NCBI GenBank assembly: GCA_017555875.1
Contig: JAFZFN010000014.1
Coordinates: 124,001 to 188,000 of the forward strand
Direction of reading: 5' to 3'
From: Bacteroidaceae bacterium
GTDB taxonomy: Bacteria > Bacteroidota > Bacteroidia > Bacteroidales > Bacteroidaceae
DNA length: 64,000 bases
Shown here: positions 37,236 through 45,596 of the stretch, piece after piece
Layout of the letters: the number at the start of each line of letters is the position of its first letter
Position numbering within the stretch: the stretch's first letter is position 1
Made by a program: the position numbers and the translations under genes
The notes under the pieces: model-generated
The model's input: the letters and a program-made list of their open reading frames with translations, nothing else
What the model was told of the DNA's origin: nothing
Database searches by the model: none

Positions 37236-38810
37236 TTAGTTTATTATCACTTCTAATGTTGAGGGCAATTGGCGCTCTATGCCGTCGGGTCCGACAGCTT
37301 TAACGCTGGAGATATAGAAGCGCTTGCCACGAGTGAGGCGGCGGAAGGTGTTCTTCTGACGCTCCGAGAACTTGGCTCCGTTGGAGAGTTCTGGCATGGC
37401 ATTGCCCATATTGTCGAAGGTTACTGTCTCGAAGCTGATGACGCGGAACCCAATGTTGAGCAATCCGTCGTCAATGGCAGCCACGATGCCATCAGCACTC
37501 ATGAGGGCTTGTTTACTTAGCTTGGTACCTCCTCCTCTGTAGCGTTGGGTGACTCCTTTGTCGTCTTTGTATTCAATGAAGGGGGTGGGGTCGGGTAGCT
37601 GACGTACACGGAAGGTGTATTCTCCCATGCTCATCTGTCTGCCGCTTTGCTCAGCGCTCACTGCGATGACAACGTCTGTGCCCACCTTGCTGGGGGTGGC
37701 AATGAAGCCTCCCGCTGCAGGGCGCAGGGTGCCGTTGCCATTGGCGATGCGTGCCGATACCTTATTGTTGGGTACTCCAGGTACTGAGATGGCTATGGGG
37801 TTGTCGTATCCGGCGTAGAGCACGTTCATCATTGAGGCCGACACGGTAGCTATGGGGTCTACCACGGTGTACTTTTGTGAGAACTCGCGTCGCACGGTCT
37901 CGCCCGAGCCGTCGGTGAGTTCGAGGTATCCGTTGAGGCTGAAGTCTCCCGTGCTGTTGCAGGGCACCTCGTACCAACCATTGTCGGTTTCTACGAGTTT
38001 GTCGTTGATGTAGATGTTGGGACGTTGTGTGGTGTCCACAGCAGCCATGATGATGCGTGCACCGAAGCGGTTTCCACGAACGACGTTCTGTGAGGTGGGG
38101 ATGACGTAGGCGCTCAGTTCATTGACACGTACGTCGGTGGCGTCAATGTTCACTTTGAGGTCGTGCAGGATCTCACCTTCAGCATAGCGCACATCGTTCT
38201 GAAACTTTGTGAGCAGGGTTACGGCTGCTGCTACGGGCATGTTCTCAAAGTTGTATTGTTGCCAGTTCTTTCCCGACACGAGTTCGCTTTGAGGGACCGA
38301 TGTGTCGAAGTTGTTGCTTATGATTCGCTGCTGCACAGTGTCGGTAATCATTGTCACCACTTGGTCACGGTAGCGGTTGATGAGGTCGTAGAACTTCTGT
38401 CCCTCTCCTGTGACGGGTGAGAGCATGATGTAGTTGGCTGCTTCGAGGTCTTCCTTGTTCTTGATGTTGCGCACGTCGGCATCCTTTCCGTCTGCTTCCT
38501 GTACCATGCGTATTTTCAGTTCTTCGGCATAGGCACAAGCCGAGTCAGAGAGCTCCTTCACGCGTTTGGCTTTGGCATACCATTCGCCCACTTTCTCGGG
38601 GTTCTTGAGCATCTGTGCCTCGAAGTCTTGGAATAGTTCCTGATTCTGCTTCGTGGCGTTGTCGGTGCTTCGTGTGAGTCCCGAGTCTACGATGGTGAAG
38701 CCATTGAGCACGTCGGACGATACGTTGAGGGCAAGCATTGCCATCAGTACGACGTACATCAAGTTGATCATTCGCTGACGTGGCGTCAGCTTATTCTTTC
38801 CTGCGCTCAT
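37236..38810 (-). CDS. gldM: Type IX secretion motor protein GldM/PorM
   Basis: Together with GldL forms the proton-driven rotary motor of T9SS; its long periplasmic part spans to the GldKN ring. The 524-residue product starts MSAGKNKLTPRQRMINLMYV, followed by its single transmembrane helix (about 15-35; VVLMAMLALNVSSDVLNGF), and then four beta-rich periplasmic domains. The helical first domain has the LKVNIDATDVRVNELSAYVIPT type segment. Length and order are typical. 11 bp separate it from gldL. Confidence 0.96.
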   Translation of the reverse strand: MSAGKNKLTPRQRMINLMYVVLMAMLALNVSSDVLNGFTIVDSGLTRSTDNATKQNQELFQDFEAQMLKNPEKVGEWYAKAKRVKELSDSACAYAEELKIRMVQEADGKDADVRNIKNKEDLEAANYIMLSPVTGEGQKFYDLINRYRDQVVTMITDTVQQRIISNNFDTSVPQSELVSGKNWQQYNFENMPVAAAVTLLTKFQNDVRYAEGEILHDLKVNIDATDVRVNELSAYVIPTSQNVVRGNRFGARIIMAAVDTTQRPNIYINDKLVETDNGWYEVPCNSTGDFSLNGYLELTDGSGETVRREFSQKYTVVDPIATVSASMMNVLYAGYDNPIAISVPGVPNNKVSARIANGNGTLRPAAGGFIATPSKVGTDVVIAVSAEQSGRQMSMGEYTFRVRQLPDPTPFIEYKDDKGVTQRYRGGGTKLSKQALMSADGIVAAIDDGLLNIGFRVISFETVTFDNMGNAMPELSNGAKFSERQKNTFRRLTRGKRFYISSVKAVGPDGIERQLPSTLEVIIN

Positions 38811-38821
38811 GGTGCGTTGTG

Positions 38822-39649
38822 TTAGGCTTCTTTGCTTGAGTTGTTGTCGGTGCGGCTGACGTTCATGTTCACGGTCATTGACTGCAACATGCGGTCGTAG
38901 ACGCGGTTGAGCTCCTCTATCTGTTCAGCCATGCGGCGTGTCTGGTCATTCACGAGGTCTATGTTGCCAATCTGTGAACCGAGGCTCTTGAGATGCATCT
39001 CATAGATGGTGTTGATCGAGGTGAGGTTGCGGCTGAGGCGCTCCACTTCGTCGGCGCTTGCTTCCAGCTGTGCTGACTGGTCTGCGATGTGCTGGAACGA
39101 CTCGGTGAGCGAGCGCAACTGTTCGATGTACTCCTGTGTCGCCTGCTGCAGCTCGGTGGCATCGACATTACCCTCGATGACGGGTGTGCCTGTCGAGACA
39201 GGTGTTGTTGCTGCGTTTGCTGCTGCAGCTGCGGCATTGGCTGCCGCGAGGTTGGCCATGGCGGTGAGGGCTTCGGTGTCGAGCTGAGGTGCTGAGGCGC
39301 TATGGATGGCACCGACACCATCTGCGCTTACGGGTACTGCGCTGCTGATGACTGTGCCAGCGGCTACGGGAGCGCCACCCACGATGACGGGGCCGCTTGC
39401 TGCCGTGTGTGTTGCCTCTTCCTTGGCGCTCGACTGGCGCTCAAATCCGTTGACGATGAAGGTCAGCACCTCTGTACCCATGCCGAGGAAGAGCATGAGG
39501 TCGGCTCCTTCGATGTGGGTGAGCTTGAAGAGTGCGCCCAAGATAACGACTGCGGCACCCCAGCTGTAGAGGTAGTTTAATATGGTTTGTCCCTTCTGAG
39601 TTTCCAGGAAGTCCTGAAAACGGGAAATCATGCCTTGTTTCTTTTCCAT
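38822..39649 (-). CDS. gldL: Type IX secretion motor protein GldL/PorL
   Basis: Inner-membrane stator-like pentamer of the T9SS motor. The 275-residue product has two transmembrane helices near the N-terminus (about 25-45 and 49-66; SWGAAVVILGALFKLTHIEG contains the first) with the conserved Glu in GTEVLTF, which is thought to carry protons. A long cytoplasmic tail follows, with an Ala-rich linker (about 125-150) and a coiled-coil part. It starts 92 bp after gldK. Confidence 0.95.
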   Translation of the reverse strand: MEKKQGMISRFQDFLETQKGQTILNYLYSWGAAVVILGALFKLTHIEGADLMLFLGMGTEVLTFIVNGFERQSSAKEEATHTAASGPVIVGGAPVAAGTVISSAVPVSADGVGAIHSASAPQLDTEALTAMANLAAANAAAAAANAATTPVSTGTPVIEGNVDATELQQATQEYIEQLRSLTESFQHIADQSAQLEASADEVERLSRNLTSINTIYEMHLKSLGSQIGNIDLVNDQTRRMAEQIEELNRVYDRMLQSMTVNMNVSRTDNNSSKEA

Positions 39650-39741
39650 TGTGGTGTTTTATTAAGGGAGTTTAAGGGGTATCGAGGAGGATTGAGGTTT
39701 CTTTTTGTTGAACTCCTGATACCTGACTCCTGGTTCCTTTA

Positions 39742-41163
39742 TTATTTTCTGGCTGTTCCTACATAGGAGCGTACGCAGCGGAATCCGATGTAGGAGCGTG
39801 TCTCATTCTGATATTCATAGGTACGCGAAACGGACTGGATAAACTTCTCTGGGTCTTTCCATGAGCCTCCGCGCACGGTCTTCTTCTTCATGTAGTAGGG
39901 GTCCTCCTTGGCTGCGTTGTAGAAGAGCTCGGGGTTCATGTCGCTCATCTGCAGCACTCCCGCTTCGGTGTATACGGTTGATGTCCACTCGGCCACGTTG
40001 CCAGCCATGTCGAAGAGGCCGTGGCTATTGGCAGAGTATGACCCTACCTTTGTCGTGATGAGGCTTCCGTCCTTGGTGTAGTTGCCTCGCTCGGGCTTGA
40101 AGTTGGCATAGAAGCATCCCTCGTCGCTTTTCGTGCCGTCCTGCATCCAAGGGAAGAGGGTGCCCTCTTTGCCTCGTGCGGCATATTCCCATTCGGCCTC
40201 TGTGGGCAGGCGGTAGCGCTGCACGTAGCGAGCCTGTGGGCCGAGTCCACGCAAGAGGAAGTCGGTACGCCATGCGCAGAAGGCGTTGGCCTGCTCCCAG
40301 CTCACGCCCACCACGGGGTAGTCGTTGTAGTTGGGGTGGTTAAAGTAGAGCTGCATGTACATCTCGTTGTTGGCATTGGGGAAGTCGTTCACCCAGCAAG
40401 TGGTGTCGGGGAAGATGTTGACGATGTAGGTGTTCACAAAGTCGGCTGGTCCCGAGAGTGGTCTGTTGATGGTCTCTCTCACGATGCGTCCCTCGTCGTC
40501 GATGTATGCAGTGTCTTTCGAGATCATGATGACCTCGTCGGGGTTGACCTTCATGTCGGTGTTGCGTACGCGCTTGGCAGCGTCGAGCTGGTTTTTGCGC
40601 TTGGCAGCCTGCGTGTAGTCCACGACCTCGTATCTATAGTTCATCTGGCTGGGGTCTAGCTCCATGGCGCCAGTGTAGGGGTTGCGTTTGTAGACGCTCT
40701 GTATGGCAGCAAGCTGGTCCTCAGTGGGTTTGCGCCAGGGGATGGGCTTCTTCCAGTTGAGGTAGGGTGTGATGGGCTCTCCGTACTGGTCCTCTTCGAT
40801 CTTGAATGTCTCGTCGCCTCCGTAGGCGGGGTCGGCCAGTCGCTCGCGGATGATCGAGTCGCGCACCCAGTGTACGAATTGTCGGTACTCGGCATTGGTG
40901 ATCTCGGTGTCGTCCATCCAGAACGACTCCACAGAAATCTCTTTGTACGGAGCGCTTGATCCCCACAGGGTATCGGTCTCCTCCTCGCCCAGCTTGAGTG
41001 AGCCGCGTGGCACGAGCACCATGCCGTAGGGTGCGGGCTCATTGAATGCTGCTGAGCGCGAACCCGTCAGTTCGCCCCCCACTGCAAGTGCCGCATTGCC
41101 TGCTCCCATGCACGAGGTCAGCAATGCTGCTGCGGACAAGCCCATAATCCATGTTTTCTTCAT
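39742..41163 (-). CDS. gldK: Type IX secretion lipoprotein GldK/PorK
   Basis: Outer-membrane lipoprotein that forms the periplasmic T9SS ring with GldN. The ATG at 41163 gives MKKTWIMGLSAAALLTSC with a good lipobox; a GTG at 41169 would overlap the porP stop by 4 bp (GTGA). The 473-residue product has the formylglycine-generating-enzyme-like fold (GMVLVPRGSLKLG, YRLPTEAEWEYAARG, VRGGSWKD, YIGFRCV) that is diagnostic of GldK. Second gene of the porP-gldKLMN operon. Confidence 0.95.
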   Translation of the reverse strand: MKKTWIMGLSAAALLTSCMGAGNAALAVGGELTGSRSAAFNEPAPYGMVLVPRGSLKLGEEETDTLWGSSAPYKEISVESFWMDDTEITNAEYRQFVHWVRDSIIRERLADPAYGGDETFKIEEDQYGEPITPYLNWKKPIPWRKPTEDQLAAIQSVYKRNPYTGAMELDPSQMNYRYEVVDYTQAAKRKNQLDAAKRVRNTDMKVNPDEVIMISKDTAYIDDEGRIVRETINRPLSGPADFVNTYIVNIFPDTTCWVNDFPNANNEMYMQLYFNHPNYNDYPVVGVSWEQANAFCAWRTDFLLRGLGPQARYVQRYRLPTEAEWEYAARGKEGTLFPWMQDGTKSDEGCFYANFKPERGNYTKDGSLITTKVGSYSANSHGLFDMAGNVAEWTSTVYTEAGVLQMSDMNPELFYNAAKEDPYYMKKKTVRGGSWKDPEKFIQSVSRTYEYQNETRSYIGFRCVRSYVGTARK

Positions 41164-41165
41164 AT

Positions 41166-42107
41166 TCACAATATACGTATACTTTTATGTTTGTTTCTTC
41201 CTTTTTTAAATAGGTCCACATCCATCACATAGCTCACATACAGGTCGTGACTTCCGTGGATGAGTCCCACGCCAGAGGTGAAAATCTCGTAGGCATAGCC
41301 AAACGTCACGTTGTCAATCTCTCCACCGAGCAGTATGGCCACCGATGTCATGGGGCTATAGGTGAGTCCCGCATAGTAGCGTTTCTCGTCGTAGGTGTAG
41401 GTACCTCTTACGGTGACATCGGTCCGCCATGCTTGCAGGTCGGTCATCACCTGTAGCGAGGGCTGTATCGATAATAACGGATTCTTTAGCTGAATATTGC
41501 ATCCACCGCTTAAATAATAGGTGGGGTCAATCTTTATTTCGTGTGTTTCGCCCAGTTCGATGGTGGGTGCTGTGAGGTGCATCACCGAGAGTCCCACCCA
41601 TCCGAGGCGGTGTGCATAGTGCAGTCCTGCCGTGATGTCGAGTCCCGTGCCGTCGACCTCCGAGGAGGGCAGTGCGGGGTCGTTGCCCTGCTCGGTCTCC
41701 ACTTCAGAGCCGTCAAACTTCTGCTCCAGTGTCCCTGCGCTGATGCCCATGGCCAAGCCTCCTCCCCATAGCCTGAGACGATAGGCATATCCCGCGAAGA
41801 GGCGTTGGTTGGAGAACAGACCTATCGACTCGCTGTACAGGTTGGCGCTCACCGCTTGGTTTTTCCTCTCCGTGGGGAGCACCATGTCGGCCCCGACGAG
41901 CATCGTGGCAGGGGCATTGGTGTAGCCCGCCATCTGCATGGCATAGGTGCCGTACATGTTGAGTCGTCCGCTCAGTCCTGCCACGGCTGGGTTATAGTAT
42001 CCCTGTAACGCCCAGTAGTGTGTGAAGTGGGTGTCAAACTGTGCCCGTGTCGCCATCGCGCACAGCAGGGCACACAGTGTCAGCATCGTCTTGCGTAGGT
42101 TCATCAT
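41166..42107 (-). CDS. PorP/SprF-family type IX secretion membrane protein
   Basis: Outer-membrane beta-barrel that in T9SS anchors or helps secrete substrates. The start was placed at 42107 (MMNLRKTMLTLCALLC, signal peptide); the longer frame to 42155 lacks a signal peptide at its start. The 313-residue product has the family hallmark YWALQGYYNPAVAG just after the signal peptide, then alternating strands and a final YVSYVMDVDLF. It is first in the T9SS operon. Which of the many PorP/SprF paralogues it is cannot be told, though PorP itself sits in this position in related genomes. Confidence 0.9.
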   Translation of the reverse strand: MMNLRKTMLTLCALLCAMATRAQFDTHFTHYWALQGYYNPAVAGLSGRLNMYGTYAMQMAGYTNAPATMLVGADMVLPTERKNQAVSANLYSESIGLFSNQRLFAGYAYRLRLWGGGLAMGISAGTLEQKFDGSEVETEQGNDPALPSSEVDGTGLDITAGLHYAHRLGWVGLSVMHLTAPTIELGETHEIKIDPTYYLSGGCNIQLKNPLLSIQPSLQVMTDLQAWRTDVTVRGTYTYDEKRYYAGLTYSPMTSVAILLGGEIDNVTFGYAYEIFTSGVGLIHGSHDLYVSYVMDVDLFKKGRNKHKSIRIL

Positions 42108-42201
42108 TTGATGATAACGCGAAACTCCTCTTTTTAGTATATCTCCGAGTGGCAAAGTGCACCGTTCTCTGCCTTAGGTGGTAGAAAAAATCCCGAGCGT
42201 C

Positions 42202-42232
42202 TTGGTTTATTGCCCAGAAAACCGTACCTTTG
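42202..42232 (+). promoter_or_regulatory. Promoter of metK
   Basis: TTG (42202-42204), 20-bp spacer, TACCTTTG (42225-42232). Transcription should start near 42239, just before the riboswitch candidate. Confidence 0.75.
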
Positions 42233-42245
42233 CACCCGAAAACGA

Positions 42246-42297
42246 CGAAGTGGATAGATTTGAGCAGCTTGCAACCACAGTAAAAAATGCTAAATGG
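42246..42297 (+). ncRNA. SAM-II/SAM-V-like riboswitch candidate in the metK leader
   Basis: A possible H-type pseudoknot at the 5' end of the transcript. Stem 1: GTGG 42250-42253 with CCAC 42275-42278. The loop contains GATTTGAGC and TTGCAA. The loop strand ATTTgAGCA (42258-42266) can pair with TGCTAAAT (42288-42295) with one bulged G. The order GATTT, TTGCAA, stem, AAAAAATGCTAAA follows the SAM-II class as I remember it, and the gene downstream makes SAM. A hairpin ACAGC/GCTGT at 42298-42316 follows. SAM-II membership is inferred by eye. Confidence 0.6.
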
Positions 42298-42354
42298 ACA
42301 GCCCCTCTGCGCTGTGTGCATTCTCTCTCGACTATCCCCGTTTCCTTTAATTGA

Positions 42355-42389
42355 GAATTGGAAAATTAAAAATTGAAAGTTAAAAGTTG
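42355..42389 (+). repeat. Heptamer tract in the metK leader
   Basis: Five 7-bp units (GAATTGG, AAAATTA, AAAATTG, AAAGTTA, AAAGTTG), ending 43 bp before the metK ATG. Confidence 0.75.
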
Positions 42390-42432
42390 GCGTCTGTTGA
42401 TTGTTGACTTTTTCCTAAAAACTAAAAAAGAA

Positions 42433-43725
42433 ATGGGATATCTATTTACATCCGAATCGGTGTCTGAGGGACACCCCGACAAAGTGGCCGATCAAATATC
42501 GGACGCTGTACTGGACAAGTTGCTGGCCTATGACCCCAACTCGAAGGTAGCTTGCGAGACATTGGTAACCACCGGACAGGTAGTCATCGCCGGTGAAGTC
42601 AAGACAAGTGCATACGTCGACCTCCAGCTCATCGCCCGCGAGGTAATCAACAAGATTGGTTACACCAAGAGCGAGTACATGTTTGAGGGCAACTCATGCG
42701 GCGTATTCTCAGCCATCCACGAGCAGAGCGCCGACATCAACCGTGGCGTTGAGCGCGAAGACCCCATGAACCAGGGTGCTGGCGACCAAGGTATGATGTT
42801 CGGTTACGCAACCAACGAGACCGAGAACTACATGCCCCTCTCACTCGACCTCGCACACAACATCCTCCAGGTGCTTGCCGACATCCGTCGCGAGGGCAAG
42901 GAGATGCTCTACCTCCGCCCCGATGCCAAGAGCCAGGTGACCATCGAGTACGACGACAATGGCCGCCCCGTGCGCATCGACACCATCGTGGTGTCTACCC
43001 AGCACGATGAGTTCATCGCCCCTGCCGATGATACCAAGGAGGCACAGCTCAAGGCCGACGAGCAGATGCTCGCCCAGATCCGCAAAGATGTCATCGAGGT
43101 CCTCATGCCCCGCGTCATTGCCGACATACACAACGAGGAGGTGCTCGCCCTCTTCAACGACGACATCACCTATCACGTCAACCCCACAGGTAAGTTCGTC
43201 ATCGGTGGCCCCCACGGCGACACTGGCCTCACAGGCCGTAAGATCATCGTCGACACCTACGGTGGCAAGGGAGCCCATGGCGGTGGCGCCTTCAGCGGTA
43301 AGGACCCCTCGAAGGTGGACCGCAGTGCTGCCTATGCCGCACGTCACATCGCCAAGAATCTCGTGGCAGCAGGCGTGGCCGACGAGATGCTCGTGCAGGT
43401 ATCCTACGCCATCGGTGTGGCGCGTCCCATCAACATCTATGTCGACACCTATGGCCGTAGCCGTGTGAACATGACCGACGGTGAGATTGCCAAGAAGATC
43501 GACGAGCTCTTCGACCTCCGCCCCCGCGCCATCGAGGAGCGCCTCAAGTTGCGCAACCCCATCTATGCCGAGACAGCCGCCTATGGCCACATGGGTCGCA
43601 AGCCCGAGGTGGTGACCAAGAGCTTCCGCTCACGCTACGAGGGCGACAAGGACGTCACCGTAGAGCTCTTCACCTGGGAGAAGCTCGACTACGTGGACAA
43701 GGTGCGCGAAGCCTTCGGACTTTGA
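42433..43725 (+). CDS. metK: S-adenosylmethionine synthase
   Basis: Makes SAM from methionine and ATP. The ATG at 42433 gives [20 protein letters not shown], the canonical start; the frame is open 60 bp upstream without homology. The 430-residue product has the signature [12 protein letters not shown] near residue 115, the P-loop-like [19 protein letters not shown] near residue 285, and [12 protein letters not shown] near the end. Length matches the Bacteroidales form. It is monocistronic with a promoter, a SAM-II-like leader and a strong terminator, consistent with feedback control by SAM. Confidence 0.97.
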   Translation: MGYLFTSESVSEGHPDKVADQISDAVLDKLLAYDPNSKVACETLVTTGQVVIAGEVKTSAYVDLQLIAREVINKIGYTKSEYMFEGNSCGVFSAIHEQSADINRGVEREDPMNQGAGDQGMMFGYATNETENYMPLSLDLAHNILQVLADIRREGKEMLYLRPDAKSQVTIEYDDNGRPVRIDTIVVSTQHDEFIAPADDTKEAQLKADEQMLAQIRKDVIEVLMPRVIADIHNEEVLALFNDDITYHVNPTGKFVIGGPHGDTGLTGRKIIVDTYGGKGAHGGGAFSGKDPSKVDRSAAYAARHIAKNLVAAGVADEMLVQVSYAIGVARPINIYVDTYGRSRVNMTDGEIAKKIDELFDLRPRAIEERLKLRNPIYAETAAYGHMGRKPEVVTKSFRSRYEGDKDVTVELFTWEKLDYVDKVREAFGL

Positions 43726-43766
43726 TATAGGCGACGAGGAGCCCACTCCTCCGCCTTACAACTCAG

Positions 43767-43801
43767 AAAGTGCCGGTTCCCCGATGGAATCGGCACTTTT
43801 T
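43767..43801 (+). terminator. Terminator of metK
   Basis: 14-bp arms AAAGTGCCGGTTCC and GGAATCGGCACTTT with a 5-nt loop, followed by a T run. Confidence 0.92.
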
Positions 43802-43829
43802 GCATTTCTACCCACCGATTTCCAGGTTA

Positions 43830-43859
43830 CAAAAGTTCATAAATAGGTTGGCATTGGCA
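43830..43859 (+). repeat. Left terminal inverted repeat of element B
   Basis: Pairs with 44174-44203; same sequence as the left end of element A. Confidence 0.85.
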
Positions 43860-44173
43860 TAACCAGGCATGCTTGGGTTGTGCCGAGCCAGCAAACCTTC
43901 ATGTACACATATTGACATAGCTCACTAAGCAAGAAACGCTGTTTTTTTGTTATTTTTTTCAAACTTTTTCGAGGGCTTGAAAAAAAATTATCACTATAGT
44001 GAAAAAACTTTTTCAACAAAGCGAAAAAAATTTTTCTAGCCTATGAAAAATAAAATTGGAGGGCTGCAAACTGCAAAAATCGTTTATCCATTTTTTTTCA
44101 ACTCCTTTCGTTTCTTCAGGCTCGGCATAACTCAAGCAAGCTTGGTTATGCCATTATGTAGACATGATGGCTC

Positions 44174-44203
44174 TGCCAATGCCAACCCATTTATGAACTT
44201 TTG
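44174..44203 (-). repeat. Right terminal inverted repeat of element B
   Basis: Inverted copy of 43830-43859 with one change (CCCATTTATG in place of CCTATTTATG). Confidence 0.85.
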
Positions 44204-44206
44204 CCA

Positions 44207-44438
44207 CTTGTTTTTTCAGTATTTCACCTTGAAATAGTCTGCAAAGCTCAGCTCTCGAAAAAAAATAATCGCTGTTCCTCAAATGTTTATTATAAATAAT
44301 TCCTGCCTTTGCGCTACGATGACAAAGAGAAATACCGACATAGCCTATTCCCTATGACACAGCGTACTCGCTTTTCTTCAAAAAGTTTTATGGCTTGTTG
44401 CTCAACAAGAAAGAAGATTAAACAATAGCGAACATAGA
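44207..44438. other. AT-rich spacer without a recognised feature
   Basis: Between element B and the next promoter I see no gene, RNA or repeat. Short ORFs here have no start context or homology that I recognise. Confidence 0.6.
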
Positions 44439-44470
44439 TTTGCATTTCTTGCAGGGTTTAGTTACCTTTG
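44439..44470 (+). promoter_or_regulatory. Promoter of the leader RNA/lipoprotein unit
   Basis: TTTG (44439-44442), 20-bp spacer, TACCTTTG (44463-44470). It lies about 377 bp before the lipoprotein ATG, so the leader is unusually long. Confidence 0.75.
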
Positions 44471-44476
44471 CCGCAC

Positions 44477-44847
44477 AAGAAGACAAAACATAAGTATTAA
44501 CACATAAAACGAATTGCCTATGAAGTAAACCCGGACAGATGCTTTCGCGAAGGTTTGTGATGCAAAGCATTACTGCTTTCAAGGCTTAAATAAAGCCAAA
44601 TAAAAATAAATCATTAACCCGAAAAGCGTTCCGTTCGTTCTTGATAAATATAGATATGGAGCTTTTGGCTCTTGTTCTCTTACTCTGAATACCGCCAATT
44701 TTCACACGTGAGAACAAGCAGACTGGAAGTTCACCCCGATTGGGTGTGGACTATTCTGTGCTTGTTACGTGTAAGGTCACTTGGCGGTAACCTAGAGTAA
44801 GGCGAGTAACGAATGGTTTCACGCCTTTTCTTTTTATTCTAGCACTT
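44477..44847 (+). ncRNA. Long structured leader RNA of unknown class
   Basis: Starts with a two-codon ORF (ATG AAG TAA at 44520-44528). Hairpins follow: ATGCTTT/AAAGCAT (44539-44545 with 44564-44570), GGCTT/AAGCC (44583-44597), GAGC/GCTC (44659-44671). Then a large nested stem of 123 nt: CTTACTCT 44679-44686 with AGAGTAAG 44794-44801; TACCGCCAA 44690-44698 with TTGGCGGTA 44781-44789; ACACGT 44704-44709 with ACGTGT 44767-44772; AACAAGCA 44713-44720 with TGCTTGTT 44759-44766; CACCC 44732-44736 with GGGTG 44742-44746. The pairing is too extensive to be chance. It matches no class I recognise; it resembles attenuation leaders in build only. Confidence 0.7.
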
Positions 44848-45276
44848 ATGAAAAAGAAACTTTTTTTCTCTTTACTATTTTCACTTTTTGCTATTGTTGC
44901 ATTAACCTCTTGCGAGCAAGAAGAGATTATTGCTCCTACAACCTATACCGTAGAAGCTGATTTGGATTTTATCAGAGAACTTGCCGAAGAATACAACGCA
45001 AGTTATTCAATAGAACTCCGATTCTATGAGTACAACGACAATAACGAAATGGTGGAATACAAGATTTGGAATAACCCTGTAGGTCAAAAACAATTCACTG
45101 CAACAGAATTGTCAACCAAAGTGGTAGTTTTTCTTGACACCGAGATTTCTTTAGGCGGAAAAACTCTTGACTACAGTGCATATGATGCAAAAATCCATTA
45201 TCTAAAAAAGGAGGGAAACATTACCATTGTCAACAACGGTGAAACATTAGGACAAAAGTACAATCCCATTGATTGA
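44848..45276 (+). CDS. Small lipoprotein of unknown function
   Basis: The 142-residue product has a classic lipoprotein signal (MKKKLFFSLLFSLFAIVALTSC-EQEE), so Cys22 is the lipidated residue and an acidic stretch follows, as in Bacteroidetes surface lipoproteins. The rest is a single beta-rich domain (YSIELRFYEYNDNNEMVEYK, TKVVVFLDTEIS, NITIVNNGETLG) with no family I recognise. Codon use is clearly more AT-rich than in metK and ychF on either side, which suggests recent transfer. It is preceded by a long structured leader and has no terminator that I can see. Confidence 0.75.
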   Translation: MKKKLFFSLLFSLFAIVALTSCEQEEIIAPTTYTVEADLDFIRELAEEYNASYSIELRFYEYNDNNEMVEYKIWNNPVGQKQFTATELSTKVVVFLDTEISLGGKTLDYSAYDAKIHYLKKEGNITIVNNGETLGQKYNPID

Positions 45277-45525
45277 TCTCTAGGAATAAAGGTGTTATTT
45301 TATTATGCTTCTCAGAAGTGATGAATCGTCGCTTCCGTCACGGCAGATATACCCTATCCACTGTATTTGAATATCAGGGTCTGTGACCCAAGAAGAAAAA
45401 GGCATTCTTCTTACCAATACTAACTCCACAGAAGGCTTTCGAGGAATAGGTGCAGACGTGCTTCGGAGGCCTTCTGTAGTTTCTCTGGCTTTTGCGGACT
45501 TGGCGGCCCTAATGTGTGCAAAAAA
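45277..45525. other. Intergenic stretch upstream of ychF
   Basis: No supported gene. An inverted repeat ACAGAAGGC (45428-45436) with GCCTTCTGT (45470-45478) could form a hairpin. Short ORFs on both strands here look like chance. Confidence 0.5.
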
Positions 45526-45557
45526 TTTGGTTTTCCGCTCGTTTTGCAGTACCTTCG
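45526..45557 (+). promoter_or_regulatory. Promoter of ychF
   Basis: TTTG (45526-45529), 20-bp spacer, TACCTTCG (45550-45557), one change from TAnnTTTG; 39 bp before the ATG. Confidence 0.6.
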
Positions 45558-45596
45558 CAGTTTGATACGAATGATAAGTAATAAAAGATAAGAAAT

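Larger units (their letters stand above)
43827..44206. mobile_element. Non-coding element B with terminal inverted repeats (MITE-like)
   Basis: Ends 43830-43859 and 44174-44203 are inverted copies of each other and of the ends of element A (6263-6618). A second, inner pair of inverted arms (43856-43889 and 44119-44152, imperfect over 34 bp) extends the stem, which element A lacks. The core at 43987-44036 is nearly identical to 6398-6448 and includes the palindrome TCACTATAGTGA. There is no transposase or convincing ORF. It lies between the metK terminator and the leader RNA region. Confidence 0.75.

Noticed and set aside
42246-42297. SAM-I (S-box) riboswitch in the metK leader
   Set aside because: GCAACC and TGCTAAA words are shared with SAM-I, but the multi-helix SAM-I layout (kink-turn, AGAGNGG block, closing P1) is absent; the pseudoknot layout of SAM-II fits better.
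44679-44801. tRNA-like or group II intron domain
   Set aside because: No cloverleaf, no CCA end, and no domain V type motif or intron 5' GTGYG boundary could be found; the pairing is one long nested stem.
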